Part shown: positions 1 through 7,191 of the stretch, piece by piece | Layout: each line of letters opens with the position of its first letter | Numbering within the stretch: position 1 is the stretch's first letter | Origin: CANLWN01 sp039815505 | Lineage (GTDB): Bacteria; Bacteroidota; Bacteroidia; Flavobacteriales; Flavobacteriaceae | DNA length: 12,507 nt | Assembly: GCA_039815505.1 (NCBI GenBank) | Contig: JBCBZE010000065.1 | Coordinates: forward strand, 1-12,507 | Reading direction: 5' to 3' | The notes under the pieces: model-generated | Databases searched by the model: none | Seen by the model: the letters and a program-made list of their open reading frames with translations, nothing else | Told to the model about the DNA's origin: nothing | Position numbers and translations under genes: made by a program

Positions 1-1
1 C

Positions 2-1021
2 AAACGGGATACACAAAAAGTGGCCGAAAAACTGATTGAGGATGGTTATAATGCCGGGGCTTTGCATGGAGATTTAAGCCAAAATCAACGGGATTTGGTC
101 ATGAATTCCTTTCGTAAAAAGCAAATTCAGATGTTGGTGGCTACAGATGTGGCCGCAAGAGGCATAGATGTGGACGATATCACCCATGTAATCAATTATC
201 AATTACCTGATGAAATAGAAACCTACACCCATCGAAGTGGGCGTACCGGTAGAGCAGGAAAATCCGGTATTTCAATGGTAATCGTTACCCGTAGTGAACT
301 TCGAAAAATTAAGTCGATAGAGGCCAAGATCAAACAAAAATTTATTGCCAAAAAAATCCCTACAGGGATGGAGATCTGTGAAATTCAATTATATCATTTG
401 GCGAGTAAAATAAGGGATACCCAAATCAATGAAGAGGTAGATAATTTTCTTCCAGCTATCAATGATGTATTGCAAGGAATAGATAGGGATGAGCTGATAA
501 AAAAAATTATCTCGGTAGAATTCACCCGTTTCTATAATTATTATAGCAAGTCAAAAGATTTGAATACCGCGGATTCCGACGGGCGAGGCGAAAGACGAAG
601 AGATCGTGGAAACTATGATGAAGGCTCCAAGAATGGTTCTGTTCGTTACTTTATAAATGTCGGGGAAAAAGATGATTATGATTGGATGTCACTAAAGGAC
701 TTCCTAAAGGACACTTTGGATTTAGGAAGAGACGATGTTTATAAAGTAGATGTGAAGGAAAGTTTTTCATTCTTCAATACCGATGCCGAGCATACCGAAA
801 AAATATTACAGACCTTCTCCGATTTCAAGGTAGATGGTCGATTTGTTAATGTCGAAGTCTCCAAAAATCCTGGTGGCGGCGGCCGAAGCGGTAGAGATCG
901 TGGTAGAGGTGGTAAAGGCAGGGACAGAAGTAGAGGAAAAAGGCGAGATAGAAAATCTTCTTATGGTAATTCCAGTAATTCCGGGAAAAGAAGAAGTAAA
1001 AAAAGAGACGGATTCTTTTAG
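2..1021 (+). CDS. DEAD-box ATP-dependent RNA helicase, C-terminal part (5' end outside window)
   Basis: Only the last 339 codons are present; the reading frame is open from base 2, so this is a 5' truncation by the window edge. The visible part is the second RecA-like helicase lobe: motif V (ATDVAARGID, bases 140-169) and motif VI (HRSGRTGR, 230-253), which bind RNA and ATP in superfamily 2 helicases. About bases 640-870 encode a domain resembling the DbpA/CsdA RNA-binding domain (starting RYFINVGEKDDYDW). The last 50 or so residues are a low-complexity tail rich in G, R, K and D, a common nucleic-acid-binding extension in this family. Family knowledge suggests RNA remodelling in ribosome assembly or cold adaptation (DeaD/CsdA-like); the exact role is inference. 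An intrinsic terminator follows directly. A GTG at base 20 is in frame but lies inside the helicase lobe, so it is not the start. Confidence 0.93.
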   Translation, partial: KRDTQKVAEKLIEDGYNAGALHGDLSQNQRDLVMNSFRKKQIQMLVATDVAARGIDVDDITHVINYQLPDEIETYTHRSGRTGRAGKSGISMVIVTRSELRKIKSIEAKIKQKFIAKKIPTGMEICEIQLYHLASKIRDTQINEEVDNFLPAINDVLQGIDRDELIKKIISVEFTRFYNYYSKSKDLNTADSDGRGERRRDRGNYDEGSKNGSVRYFINVGEKDDYDWMSLKDFLKDTLDLGRDDVYKVDVKESFSFFNTDAEHTEKILQTFSDFKVDGRFVNVEVSKNPGGGGRSGRDRGRGGKGRDRSRGKRRDRKSSYGNSSNSGKRRSKKRDGFF

Positions 1022-1034
1022 TTAATTGTATATT

Positions 1035-1062
1035 AAAAAAACATGCTTACGCATGTTTTTTT
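1035..1062 (+). terminator. Rho-independent terminator after the helicase gene
   Basis: A perfect 12-base-pair stem (seven A plus CATGC, pairing with GCATG plus seven T) closes a 4-base TTAC loop. The 3' arm ends in a run of seven T followed by more T-rich sequence. It lies 13 bases after the helicase stop and before the next gene's start at 1099, so it separates the two transcription units. The A-rich 5' arm means it could also work in the opposite direction. Confidence 0.88.
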
Positions 1063-1098
1063 GTTTTGTTTAGTATTTTTAGCATTGGATTGTACCGC

Positions 1099-1881
1099 AT
1101 GAGGAAATATATACTTCTATGTTTTGCCCTAATAAACTTCATTGGTTTTTCTCAGGAAGACGAAGAAAAACCCCCTAAGGAGAGGGAGGTGAAGGCTGTT
1201 GTCGTCAATGCCCAGACCGAATTTCCAATGGAGAGCGTCCATGTGGTCAATTTAAACAAAGTAGTAGGGACTATCACGGATAAACAAGGAGAGTTCACCA
1301 TTATGGCTGCGGTCAACGATACCCTTTATTTTTCTTTTTTGGGGTTTAAATCCCAAAAAATCCGCGTTACCAACGATATGTTCAAATTCAAGGACACAAA
1401 AGTAAAGCTCACCGAGCTGGCCTACGCCTTGGAGGAAGTTATCCTAAGGCCATTTCAACTTACCGGATATTTGGAAATAGATGTAAAAAACCTACCTGTA
1501 AACAATGCGTATCAGTATAGCATATCCGGTCTCTCCGTGGGCTATGAAGCGGGGAAGAAAAATCCCAGTGCCGTAACAAAAGTACTTGGCGCCATTCTAA
1601 ACCCTGCCGACCTGCTGCGTAATTTATTCGGAAAGAAACCAAATCAGTTACGAAAACTTAGAAAAATTAAGGAAGATGATAAAATCAGGGACCTTTTGGC
1701 CTCAAAATTCGATAGGGAAACCTTGACCGAATTGTTGCAGCTGGAAAAGATGGATATCGATGATATTCTTAACAACTGTAATTATTCCAAATCCTTTATC
1801 ACTACTGCGAACGACTTGCAAATTTTAGATGCCATAAGCAGCTGTTATGAAGAATATAAGGTGCTGAACAGGGAAAAATAG
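1099..1881 (+). CDS. Secreted protein with carboxypeptidase-like regulatory domain
   Basis: The product is 260 residues. Residues 1-19 form a signal peptide (MRK, hydrophobic core YILLCFALINFIGF, then SQ), which fixes the start at the ATG at 1099 rather than an in-frame TTG at 1066 next to the upstream terminator. Residues about 31-105 look like the beta-sandwich carboxypeptidase regulatory-like domain common in Bacteroidota: a VKAVVVNAQT strand, GTITDKQGEF turn and DTLYFSFLGFKSQKI. Unlike SusC/TonB-dependent transporters, which carry this domain at their N-terminus, no beta-barrel follows. The C-terminal half (about 110-260) is charged and mostly helical (LRKLRKIKEDDK, ETLTELLQLEKMDIDDIL). 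The protein is probably periplasmic or outer-membrane associated; its function is unknown. It stands alone, with a terminator upstream and 160 bases downstream. Confidence 0.8.
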   Translation: MRKYILLCFALINFIGFSQEDEEKPPKEREVKAVVVNAQTEFPMESVHVVNLNKVVGTITDKQGEFTIMAAVNDTLYFSFLGFKSQKIRVTNDMFKFKDTKVKLTELAYALEEVILRPFQLTGYLEIDVKNLPVNNAYQYSISGLSVGYEAGKKNPSAVTKVLGAILNPADLLRNLFGKKPNQLRKLRKIKEDDKIRDLLASKFDRETLTELLQLEKMDIDDILNNCNYSKSFITTANDLQILDAISSCYEEYKVLNREK

Positions 1882-2041
1882 GAATACATCCCAAGTTTCC
1901 TTTCCAAAAAAATAGCTTTATACGTCCGCAACTCACTCTTTCCCAAGACTATCTATAAATAGTTAGGGGTATTATTTTATCCCAATAAATAAATTTTATA
2001 ATTCCGAAAGCATTTTATAGTTTTAGGGAAAATAGACAAGG

Positions 2042-3736
2042 ATGAAAAAACTGTTGGTAACCGTAGCATTTTTCACGTTTCTTTTTTCCTGTAAAGAAGA
2101 AAAAAAGCAGGTGGTTAAGGAGGAATCGGTAATGCTCATCGATTCTATCTCCAAACCAAAAAAAGTCGTTCCCTTTGTATGGGAAGGTGCCAACATCTAT
2201 TTTATGCTCACCGACCGATTTAACAACGGCAACCCCGATAATGATGTAAATTTTGAAAGAACCAATGAAACTGGAAAACTAAGAGGTTTTATGGGAGGCG
2301 ATATTCAAGGAATAACACAAAAAATAGAAGAAGGCTATTTTACGGATTTGGGGATAAACGCAATATGGTTCACTCCCGTTGTAGAACAAATACATGGAGA
2401 TACCGATGAGGGAACGGGTAATACGTATGGCTATCATGGATATTGGACCAAAGATTGGACCGCCTTGGATCCGAATTTTGGAACAAAAAAAGATTTGGAA
2501 AAGTTGGTGAAAACCGCCCATAATAAGGGTATAAGGGTATTGATGGATGTAGTGTTGAACCATACGGGCCCAGTAACCGATGAAGATGCTGTTTGGCCTT
2601 CGGAATGGGTAAGGACAGAACCCGTCTGTGAATTCACAACTTATGAAAATACGACGAGCTGTACGCTGGTAAACAATCTCCCGGATATATATACAGCATC
2701 GGATAAAGCAGTTGAACTTCCCGATCCGTTGTTGGCAAAATGGAAAGATGAAGGTCGTTTAAGCGCAGAGTTGGATGAGTTACAGTTATTCTTTGAACGT
2801 ACAGGATATCCTAGGGCGCCTAGGTTTTATATCATTAAGTGGTTAACAGATTATGTAAACGCCTTGGGAATTGATGGTTTTAGGGTAGACACGGTAAAAC
2901 ATGCAGACGAAAAAGCTTGGGCAGAACTCTATAAAGAAGCCTCATATGCCTTTGACACATGGAAAAAGAAACATCCAAATGAAGTGCTTGACGACAATGC
3001 ATTTTTTATGGTGGGTGAAGTATATAATTATGGGGCCTCAGGCGGAAGAGCTTTCGATTTTGGGGATAAAAAAGTGGACTTTTACGATTATGGATTTAAA
3101 AGCCTTATAAATTTTGAGCTTAAACGTGACGCAACAAAGAGCTATGAAACTATCTTCAAAAAGTATCATGACTTGCTAAACACCAAACTAGAGGGAAAAA
3201 GTATCCTAAACTACTTGAGTTCACATGATGATGGAGAACCGTTCGATAAGGAACGTAAAAAGCCATATTATGCGGCCAATGTGCTACTGTTGACACCAGG
3301 GGCCTCCCAAGTCTACTATGGCGATGAAACGGCACGTAGTCTCGCTATTGATAGTACACAAGGGGATGCTACCCTTCGCTCTTTTATGAATTGGGAAGAT
3401 CTGGACAGTATCCCTGAAACAAAAAGAATACATGCACATTGGAAAAAATTAGGTACGTTCAGAAATAACCATCCAGCGGTTGGCGCGGGAAAACACAAAC
3501 GTTTGGCCAAAAAACCTTATGTGTTCAGTAGAATGTTTGTAGATGGCGAATACAAGGATAAAGTCGTGGTAGGCTTAGACTTGCCCAAGGGGAAAAAATC
3601 CCTTTGGGTAAAGGGCTTTTTTGGAGATGGTACAAAATTATATGATACCTATTCCGAGACCGCAATTGAAGTAAAAAACGGAAAAGTGATTTTAGATAAC
3701 GAATATGATATAGCACTTTTAGAACTAGCACAATAA
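2042..3736 (+). CDS. GH13 alpha-amylase family glycoside hydrolase, lipoprotein
   Basis: The product is 564 residues and should hydrolyse alpha-1,4-glucans. The N-terminus is a lipoprotein signal (MKKLLVTVAFFTFLFSC) with the acylated cysteine at C17. The four GH13 regions are present: DVVLNH (169-174), GFRVDTVKH (279-287, nucleophile D283), GEVYN (325-329, acid/base E326) and SSHDD (393-397, transition-state stabiliser D396). An early TDRFNNGNPDND (57-68) resembles the N-terminal calcium-binding strand of amylases. After the barrel, residues from about 475 form the all-beta C domain. C196 and C207 could form a disulphide. The residues after C17 are KEEKK, resembling the lipoprotein export signal that takes Bacteroidota lipoproteins to the cell surface (inference). 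No SusC/SusD genes are adjacent, so this is an orphan amylase rather than a member of a local utilisation locus. The 160 bases upstream are AT-rich; no convincing promoter was identified. Confidence 0.92.
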   Translation: MKKLLVTVAFFTFLFSCKEEKKQVVKEESVMLIDSISKPKKVVPFVWEGANIYFMLTDRFNNGNPDNDVNFERTNETGKLRGFMGGDIQGITQKIEEGYFTDLGINAIWFTPVVEQIHGDTDEGTGNTYGYHGYWTKDWTALDPNFGTKKDLEKLVKTAHNKGIRVLMDVVLNHTGPVTDEDAVWPSEWVRTEPVCEFTTYENTTSCTLVNNLPDIYTASDKAVELPDPLLAKWKDEGRLSAELDELQLFFERTGYPRAPRFYIIKWLTDYVNALGIDGFRVDTVKHADEKAWAELYKEASYAFDTWKKKHPNEVLDDNAFFMVGEVYNYGASGGRAFDFGDKKVDFYDYGFKSLINFELKRDATKSYETIFKKYHDLLNTKLEGKSILNYLSSHDDGEPFDKERKKPYYAANVLLLTPGASQVYYGDETARSLAIDSTQGDATLRSFMNWEDLDSIPETKRIHAHWKKLGTFRNNHPAVGAGKHKRLAKKPYVFSRMFVDGEYKDKVVVGLDLPKGKKSLWVKGFFGDGTKLYDTYSETAIEVKNGKVILDNEYDIALLELAQ

Positions 3737-3759
3737 ATTCTCCGGAGATAGGCTTTTTT

Positions 3760-4137
3760 CTATTGTTGCGAATGAAAGGCAATCCTATTCCCTTCCGTAT
3801 CTCTAACAAGGGCCATAAAACCATGCCCAGCTCCTATACCCGTTTTTGGTTTTAAAATTTCTCCGCCGGCCTGCTCTACTATAGCAAGTTGATCGGCCAC
3901 ATCCTTGCAAGAAAAATAGATCAGCGGCCCATCGGTTGCACTAGGGGTATACATTTCATGTTGTACCAATGAGCCTGTAGCCCCGGATTTACCCTCTGCA
4001 AAAGGGAACCAGCCCATAATTAATCCACCCAAATCATGTATAGTGATTGAAATATCAAAAACCGAATCGTAAAAGGTTTTGGCACGTTTCATATCCGTTA
4101 CCGGAATCTCGAACCAACCTACCATATTGTGTTCCAT
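3760..4137 (-). CDS. VOC family protein (glyoxalase/bleomycin-resistance fold)
   Basis: The product is 125 residues, the normal size for one vicinal-oxygen-chelate protein made of two beta-alpha-beta-beta-beta modules. The first opens with VGWFEIPVTDMKRAKTFYDSVF and the second with GPLIYFSCKDV, ending in RDTEGNRIAFHS, the usual last strand of the family. The Gly-rich GTGIGAGHG-like loop region (residues about 98-106, KTGIGAGHG) is typical of small VOC proteins of the CFP32/glyoxalase-like group. Substrate and activity cannot be read from the sequence. The start lies three bases after the stop of the SRPBCC gene, so the two are very probably co-transcribed and translationally coupled. It is convergent with the amylase gene (23 bases between stops), with no clear terminator between them. 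Confidence 0.88.
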   Translation of the reverse strand: MEHNMVGWFEIPVTDMKRAKTFYDSVFDISITIHDLGGLIMGWFPFAEGKSGATGSLVQHEMYTPSATDGPLIYFSCKDVADQLAIVEQAGGEILKPKTGIGAGHGFMALVRDTEGNRIAFHSQQ

Positions 4138-4140
4138 ATA

Positions 4141-4668
4141 TTATTTTTCTAATATCGTTTTTAAGCTTTCAAGACCTTGTTCAAAATCTTTGCCTACCAT
4201 TTTGTCCATGTTCATAAATAACATCATGATACTCATGGGGAACTTATTTTTTCCGGAAAAACCCCATTTTACCATAGTACCACCAGTAGAAGTGTCATCT
4301 ACTTCCATATAACAATCGGAAGTTGATTTCCAAGGTTTCAGAAACCTTAATTCCCCTTCTACTCGTTTACCATCAATGATTTTTGTGATTTCCTGTTCCC
4401 CTTCTCCAACATCTTTATTTCCATTCCAATAACTCACGGCCCCGACTTCCCCATCCGTTCCCGTAAACCTTTTTTCCATATTAGGGTCTTTCTTGGCCCA
4501 GGGAGACCATTCATCCTGTTTCTTTAAATACTTTAGATACTCAAAAACCTGTGGTCTTGATTTTGCTATCTCAATTGTTCTAAAAACATCATACGATTTT
4601 GGGGCTATGATCGCCAGTACTAAAATTAAGGCAATAATCCCCGCCAAAATATAGAGAAGTATATACAT
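4141..4668 (-). CDS. SRPBCC family protein with N-terminal membrane anchor
   Basis: The product is 175 residues. Residues 3-22 form one transmembrane helix (ILLYILAGIIALILVLAIIA). The rest resembles a START/Bet v 1-like (polyketide cyclase/dehydrase) ligand-binding domain: an opening strand YDVFRTIEIAKSRPQVFEYL, the WSPWAKKDPNM segment after the first helix, GTDGEVGAVSYWNGN, and the long C-terminal helix ending in FEQGLESLKTILEK. Such proteins usually bind hydrophobic ligands or act as generic helper domains; no catalytic role can be assigned. Small Flavobacteriaceae proteins with this anchor-plus-SRPBCC layout often sit next to VOC genes, and here the VOC start follows after only three bases. 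The gap to the upstream trmH stop is 49 bases, so all three genes may share one transcript. Confidence 0.87.
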   Translation of the reverse strand: MYILLYILAGIIALILVLAIIAPKSYDVFRTIEIAKSRPQVFEYLKYLKKQDEWSPWAKKDPNMEKRFTGTDGEVGAVSYWNGNKDVGEGEQEITKIIDGKRVEGELRFLKPWKSTSDCYMEVDDTSTGGTMVKWGFSGKNKFPMSIMMLFMNMDKMVGKDFEQGLESLKTILEK

Positions 4669-4717
4669 TTGTTTGTTAATTAGTTGGTTATGAATTAAAA
4701 TTACTGATTTTTTTTAC

Positions 4718-5371
4718 TCACTTTTCATAATATCTTGCTAAAATATCATCTATACTCTTGATGGTCTTTTTGGTCCAATTTAATCGTCTTTCTAGCTTTT
4801 CGGTGGCTGTTAACTGCCAGTTCACGTCACTTTTCTTTAATTGGTCCGTAAGCGTATGTAAGACAATAGCCGCAGATACCGAAATGTTAAGGCTTTCTGT
4901 AAAACCTACCATGGGGATCTTTATAAAAGCATCAGCTTGTTCCAATACCTCGTTGCTAAGCCCTTCTTTTTCCGTTCCAAAGAACAAGGCGATTTTATTA
5001 TCGATCTTAAAATCGTTTAATAGACTGGTATCCTCATGAGGCGTGGTTGCAATAATTGAATATCCCTTATCTCTCAAGGACTTAATGCATGCACTACTTG
5101 TTTCATATCTATGGATATCCACCCATTGTTGAGCACCCATCGCAATATTCTTATCCAAACGTTTTCCAAATCTATCCTCTATCAAATGGGCTTCTTGAAT
5201 GCCAAAAACATCACAACTTCTGATGACCGCACTCGTGTTATGTAATTGAAAAACATCTTCAATGGCCACGGTTATGTAATTCGTGCGCTCCTCAAGAATC
5301 TCCAAAAAGCGTGCTTTGCGTTCCGTTGTAATAAAACCTTCTAAATGTGCCAGAAGTTGGTGGTCGATCAT
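4718..5371 (-). CDS. trmH: TrmH-family tRNA 2'-O-ribose methyltransferase (probable Gm18)
   Basis: The product is 217 residues, close to E. coli TrmH (229). SPOUT methyltransferase motifs are in order: motif 1 HNTSAVIRSCDVFG (44-57) with N45 and the catalytic arginine R51; motif 2 LFFGTEKEGLS (129-139); motif 3 IPMVGFTESLNISVSAAI (152-169), which forms the trefoil knot binding S-adenosylmethionine. N-terminal residues 1-35 are a helical extension and the C-terminal 40 residues are a basic helical region (EKLERRLNWTKKTIKS), both expected for tRNA binding. By family, the reaction would be methylation of the ribose of G18 in the tRNA D-loop; the target is inferred, since related SpoU proteins modify other positions. 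It is divergent from the sirtuin gene with 58 bases between starts. Confidence 0.88.
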   Translation of the reverse strand: MIDHQLLAHLEGFITTERKARFLEILEERTNYITVAIEDVFQLHNTSAVIRSCDVFGIQEAHLIEDRFGKRLDKNIAMGAQQWVDIHRYETSSACIKSLRDKGYSIIATTPHEDTSLLNDFKIDNKIALFFGTEKEGLSNEVLEQADAFIKIPMVGFTESLNISVSAAIVLHTLTDQLKKSDVNWQLTATEKLERRLNWTKKTIKSIDDILARYYEK

Positions 5372-5393
5372 AAATCTAATATAGTAAAAAAGG

Positions 5394-5407
5394 AAAATGT
5401 ATCTTTA
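5394..5407. promoter_or_regulatory. Possible overlapping divergent -7 elements between trmH and the sirtuin gene
   Basis: The 58-base gap between the two start codons contains TATCTTTA on the + strand (5400-5407) and TACATTTT on the - strand (5401-5394). Each has seven of the eight positions of the Bacteroidota TAnnTTTG -7 consensus (counting the two free positions), and they share two bases. Clear -33 TTG boxes were not found on either side, so the call is weak. If correct, polymerase could occupy only one direction at a time. Confidence 0.28.
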
Positions 5408-5429
5408 ATCACGCATTTATCCATAACGT

Positions 5430-6125
5430 ATGAAAAAAAAGATTGTCATCCTGACCGGTGCCGGTGTTAGTGCCGAAAGTGGCCTAAAAACTTTTAGGGA
5501 TGCAAATGGCTTATGGGAAGGACATGATGTTATGGAAGTGGCATCACCTCAAGGTTTTAAGGAGAATCCGGATTTGGTGCTGGATTTCTATAATCAACGA
5601 AGAAGACAACTTTTGGAGGTATCGCCCAACCCTGCACATATAGCCTTGGCAAACCTGGAATCCTATTTTGACGTTAGTATCGTTACACAAAACGTAGATA
5701 ACCTACATGAGCGTGCGGGAAGTTCACACGTAGTACATCTGCATGGAGAACTGTTAAAGGTACGGTGCACGGTTGACGAGCATATGGTATTGGACTGGGA
5801 TAAAGATTTAGTTCTTGGTGATTTAAGTGAGCACGGACATCAATTGCGACCACATATTGTTTGGTTCGGAGAACAGGTTCCTTTATTGGAAAAGGCAATG
5901 GAAATTACTTATTCGGCAGATATGTTAATTATCATAGGAACTTCCATGCAAGTATATCCCGCGGCCAGTTTAATCAATTATGTCAAAGCGCAAACACCCA
6001 TTTATTTCATAGACCCCAAACCTAGTGTATCCGCTATGGAGCATAACAATCTTACCGTTATACCCAAAACGGCGGTTAGCGGTGTACCTACTCTGGTCAC
6101 GAACCTGATTAATACCATGTCCTAG
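5430..6125 (+). CDS. cobB: Sir2-family NAD-dependent protein deacylase (CobB-like), zinc-ligand cysteines missing
   Basis: The product is 231 residues, a typical short bacterial sirtuin. The NAD-binding motif GAGVSAESG (10-18), FRDANGLW (22-29), TQNVDNLHERAG (86-97), catalytic H105 within HLHGE (103-107), RPHIVWFGE (140-148) and GTSMQVYPA (170-178) are all present. FYNQRR (53-58) supplies Y54 and R57, the Tyr-x-x-Arg pair that in class III sirtuins (E. coli CobB, human SIRT5) recognises acidic acyl groups such as succinyl and malonyl; desuccinylase activity is therefore likely in addition to deacetylation. The small zinc domain (about 108-139) is odd: it has a single cysteine, C113, instead of four. 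The cofactor-binding core is intact, so the enzyme is probably functional. The stop lies 10 bases from the stop of the convergent haem-binding gene. Confidence 0.92.
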   Translation: MKKKIVILTGAGVSAESGLKTFRDANGLWEGHDVMEVASPQGFKENPDLVLDFYNQRRRQLLEVSPNPAHIALANLESYFDVSIVTQNVDNLHERAGSSHVVHLHGELLKVRCTVDEHMVLDWDKDLVLGDLSEHGHQLRPHIVWFGEQVPLLEKAMEITYSADMLIIIGTSMQVYPAASLINYVKAQTPIYFIDPKPSVSAMEHNNLTVIPKTAVSGVPTLVTNLINTMS

Positions 6126-6135
6126 TCATATTGGC

Positions 6136-6534
6136 TCAGTCAATTATAAGGCGCTTTTGTTCTTTGGTAAGTCTTGCTTCCGCATGGGTCCATGTATATG
6201 CACCTAAGGGCATTTCTTCCTTCTCCACCATCTCAGCAACTTCCTCTAACTTATGAACTTTCTTTTTGGCAGAATACCCATCCCAATCGGAAAGGTTTAA
6301 ATCTTCTTTTCCTTCCTCCATATGATCAGCCAACCCATAGATAACCGATGCTACATAGGTATACCATGGATATATGGTAGTATTGCTATGACAATTATAA
6401 CAGGTTCCCCTTAATACCACCCGTACTTCTACAGGTGGATTGGTCTTCGTTATATAGCTTGCCAAATAATCACTCCGGTCCATTTTTTCGGGGTGATAAC
6501 ATTGCATCCCTACGAGGACTATAAGTAATCCCAA
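6136..6534 (-). CDS. Haem-binding domain protein (c-type CxxCH), N-terminus apparently frameshifted
   Basis: The frame starting at the TTG at 6534 gives 132 residues: hydrophobic segment LLIVLVGMQ (3-11), YHPEK (13-17), then a CYNCH motif (45-49), the covalent haem attachment site of c-type cytochromes, in the setting RGTCYNCHSNTTIYPWY typical of the Bacteroidota haem-binding domain (Haem_bd). The N-terminal hydrophobic helix should anchor it to the membrane facing the periplasm. The start is uncertain. In frame, a TAA lies only four codons upstream of the TTG, leaving the helix without the usual Met-Lys leader. An ATG at 6556 with a normal leader (ATG AAA ATA CTA) is out of frame by one base across an A6 run. 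Possible readings are a genuine TTG start, a one-base indel (pseudogene or sequencing error), or slippage. It is convergent with the sirtuin gene and divergent from the next gene. Confidence 0.75.
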   Translation of the reverse strand: MGLLIVLVGMQCYHPEKMDRSDYLASYITKTNPPVEVRVVLRGTCYNCHSNTTIYPWYTYVASVIYGLADHMEEGKEDLNLSDWDGYSAKKKVHKLEEVAEMVEKEEMPLGAYTWTHAEARLTKEQKRLIID

Positions 6535-6590
6535 AGCTATTTTTTAGTATTTTCATTCTCTGAATTTATTAGATAAAAACACCCTATTTT

Positions 6591-7151
6591 GTGACCAAAA
6601 CGGAGCTTTATACATCTTTGGACTATGTAAACCATTCTAGACAGAAACGTCTTGAAATGGCCAACTTAGTCCTTGATAACCCCCATTTAATTGCCCCATT
6701 AATGGATATTGTATTCCGTGTTAACGATCCTATTTCGCCTAAAGCCAGCTGGGTATTGGAATTTGCTGCCAAGAAAAACCTATCCTTCATTTTTCCCCAT
6801 TTGGATCTATTTACTTCAAAAATTAATTCCGTTCGCCTGGATTCTTCCGTAAGACCCATAGCTAAAATATGCGAGTACCTCATTTTAGCGTATTTTTCAA
6901 AATCACGGCATGAGGTGCAAGGGGTTTTGAAAGAACATCATTTGGAACAAATCACAACTGCATGTTTTGATTGGTTGATAGGGGATTATAAAGTAGCAAC
7001 AAAAGCGTATTCCATGACATGTCTTTATCAGCTAGGGAAAAAAAATAGTTGGATACACCCGGAGCTACGCTTGGTGCTAGAGCAAAACTATGCAAATGGT
7101 AGTGCGGCCTATAAAGCTAGGGCAAGAATGGTATTGGCCAAACTTAAATAG
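6591..7151 (+). CDS. Conserved helical protein of unknown function upstream of purB
   Basis: The product is 186 residues with no signal peptide, so it should be cytoplasmic. It starts at GTG (6591); the next in-frame Met is residue 23, and the N-terminal residues MTKTELYTSLDYVNHSRQKRL look like a proper helix that resembles the start of flavobacterial homologues as I remember them. The sequence is all-helical with spaced units that recall HEAT-like repeats: ASWVLEFAAKKNLSFIFPHL (52-71), VRPIAKICEYL (87-97), KVATKAYSMTCLYQLGK (134-150) and AAYKARARMVL (172-182). No catalytic motif is visible. Genes of this type are often found directly before purB in Flavobacteriaceae and are sometimes mislabelled as adenylosuccinate lyase; this protein has none of the lyase motifs. 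Whether the alpha-solenoid binds protein or nucleic acid is unknown. Confidence 0.75.
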   Translation: MTKTELYTSLDYVNHSRQKRLEMANLVLDNPHLIAPLMDIVFRVNDPISPKASWVLEFAAKKNLSFIFPHLDLFTSKINSVRLDSSVRPIAKICEYLILAYFSKSRHEVQGVLKEHHLEQITTACFDWLIGDYKVATKAYSMTCLYQLGKKNSWIHPELRLVLEQNYANGSAAYKARARMVLAKLK

Positions 7152-7191
7152 TTTGGTCCCTTAAAACCTTTTAAACTCCTAAACTAATAAC

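Noticed and set aside
570..1018. RG-rich coding tail of the helicase as a tandem repeat or a second overlapping gene in the +1 frame (834-1025)
   Set aside because: The repeat character is ordinary low-complexity RG tail composition, and the overlapping frame is a shadow of it with no independent support.
1066..1098. In-frame upstream TTG that would extend the carboxypeptidase-domain protein by 11 residues
   Set aside because: It lies immediately next to the helicase terminator T-run, and the ATG at 1099 begins a normal signal peptide.
1882..2041. Promoter or regulatory structure upstream of the amylase gene
   Set aside because: AT-rich sequence with only partial matches (TATAGTTTTA) to the -7 consensus and a weak imperfect hairpin around 1964-1990; nothing convincing.
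3737..3759. Possible terminator between the convergent amylase and VOC genes (TCTCCGGAGA plus a T-run)
   Set aside because: The palindrome has no room for a loop, and the ATAG/CTAT alternative is only four base pairs.
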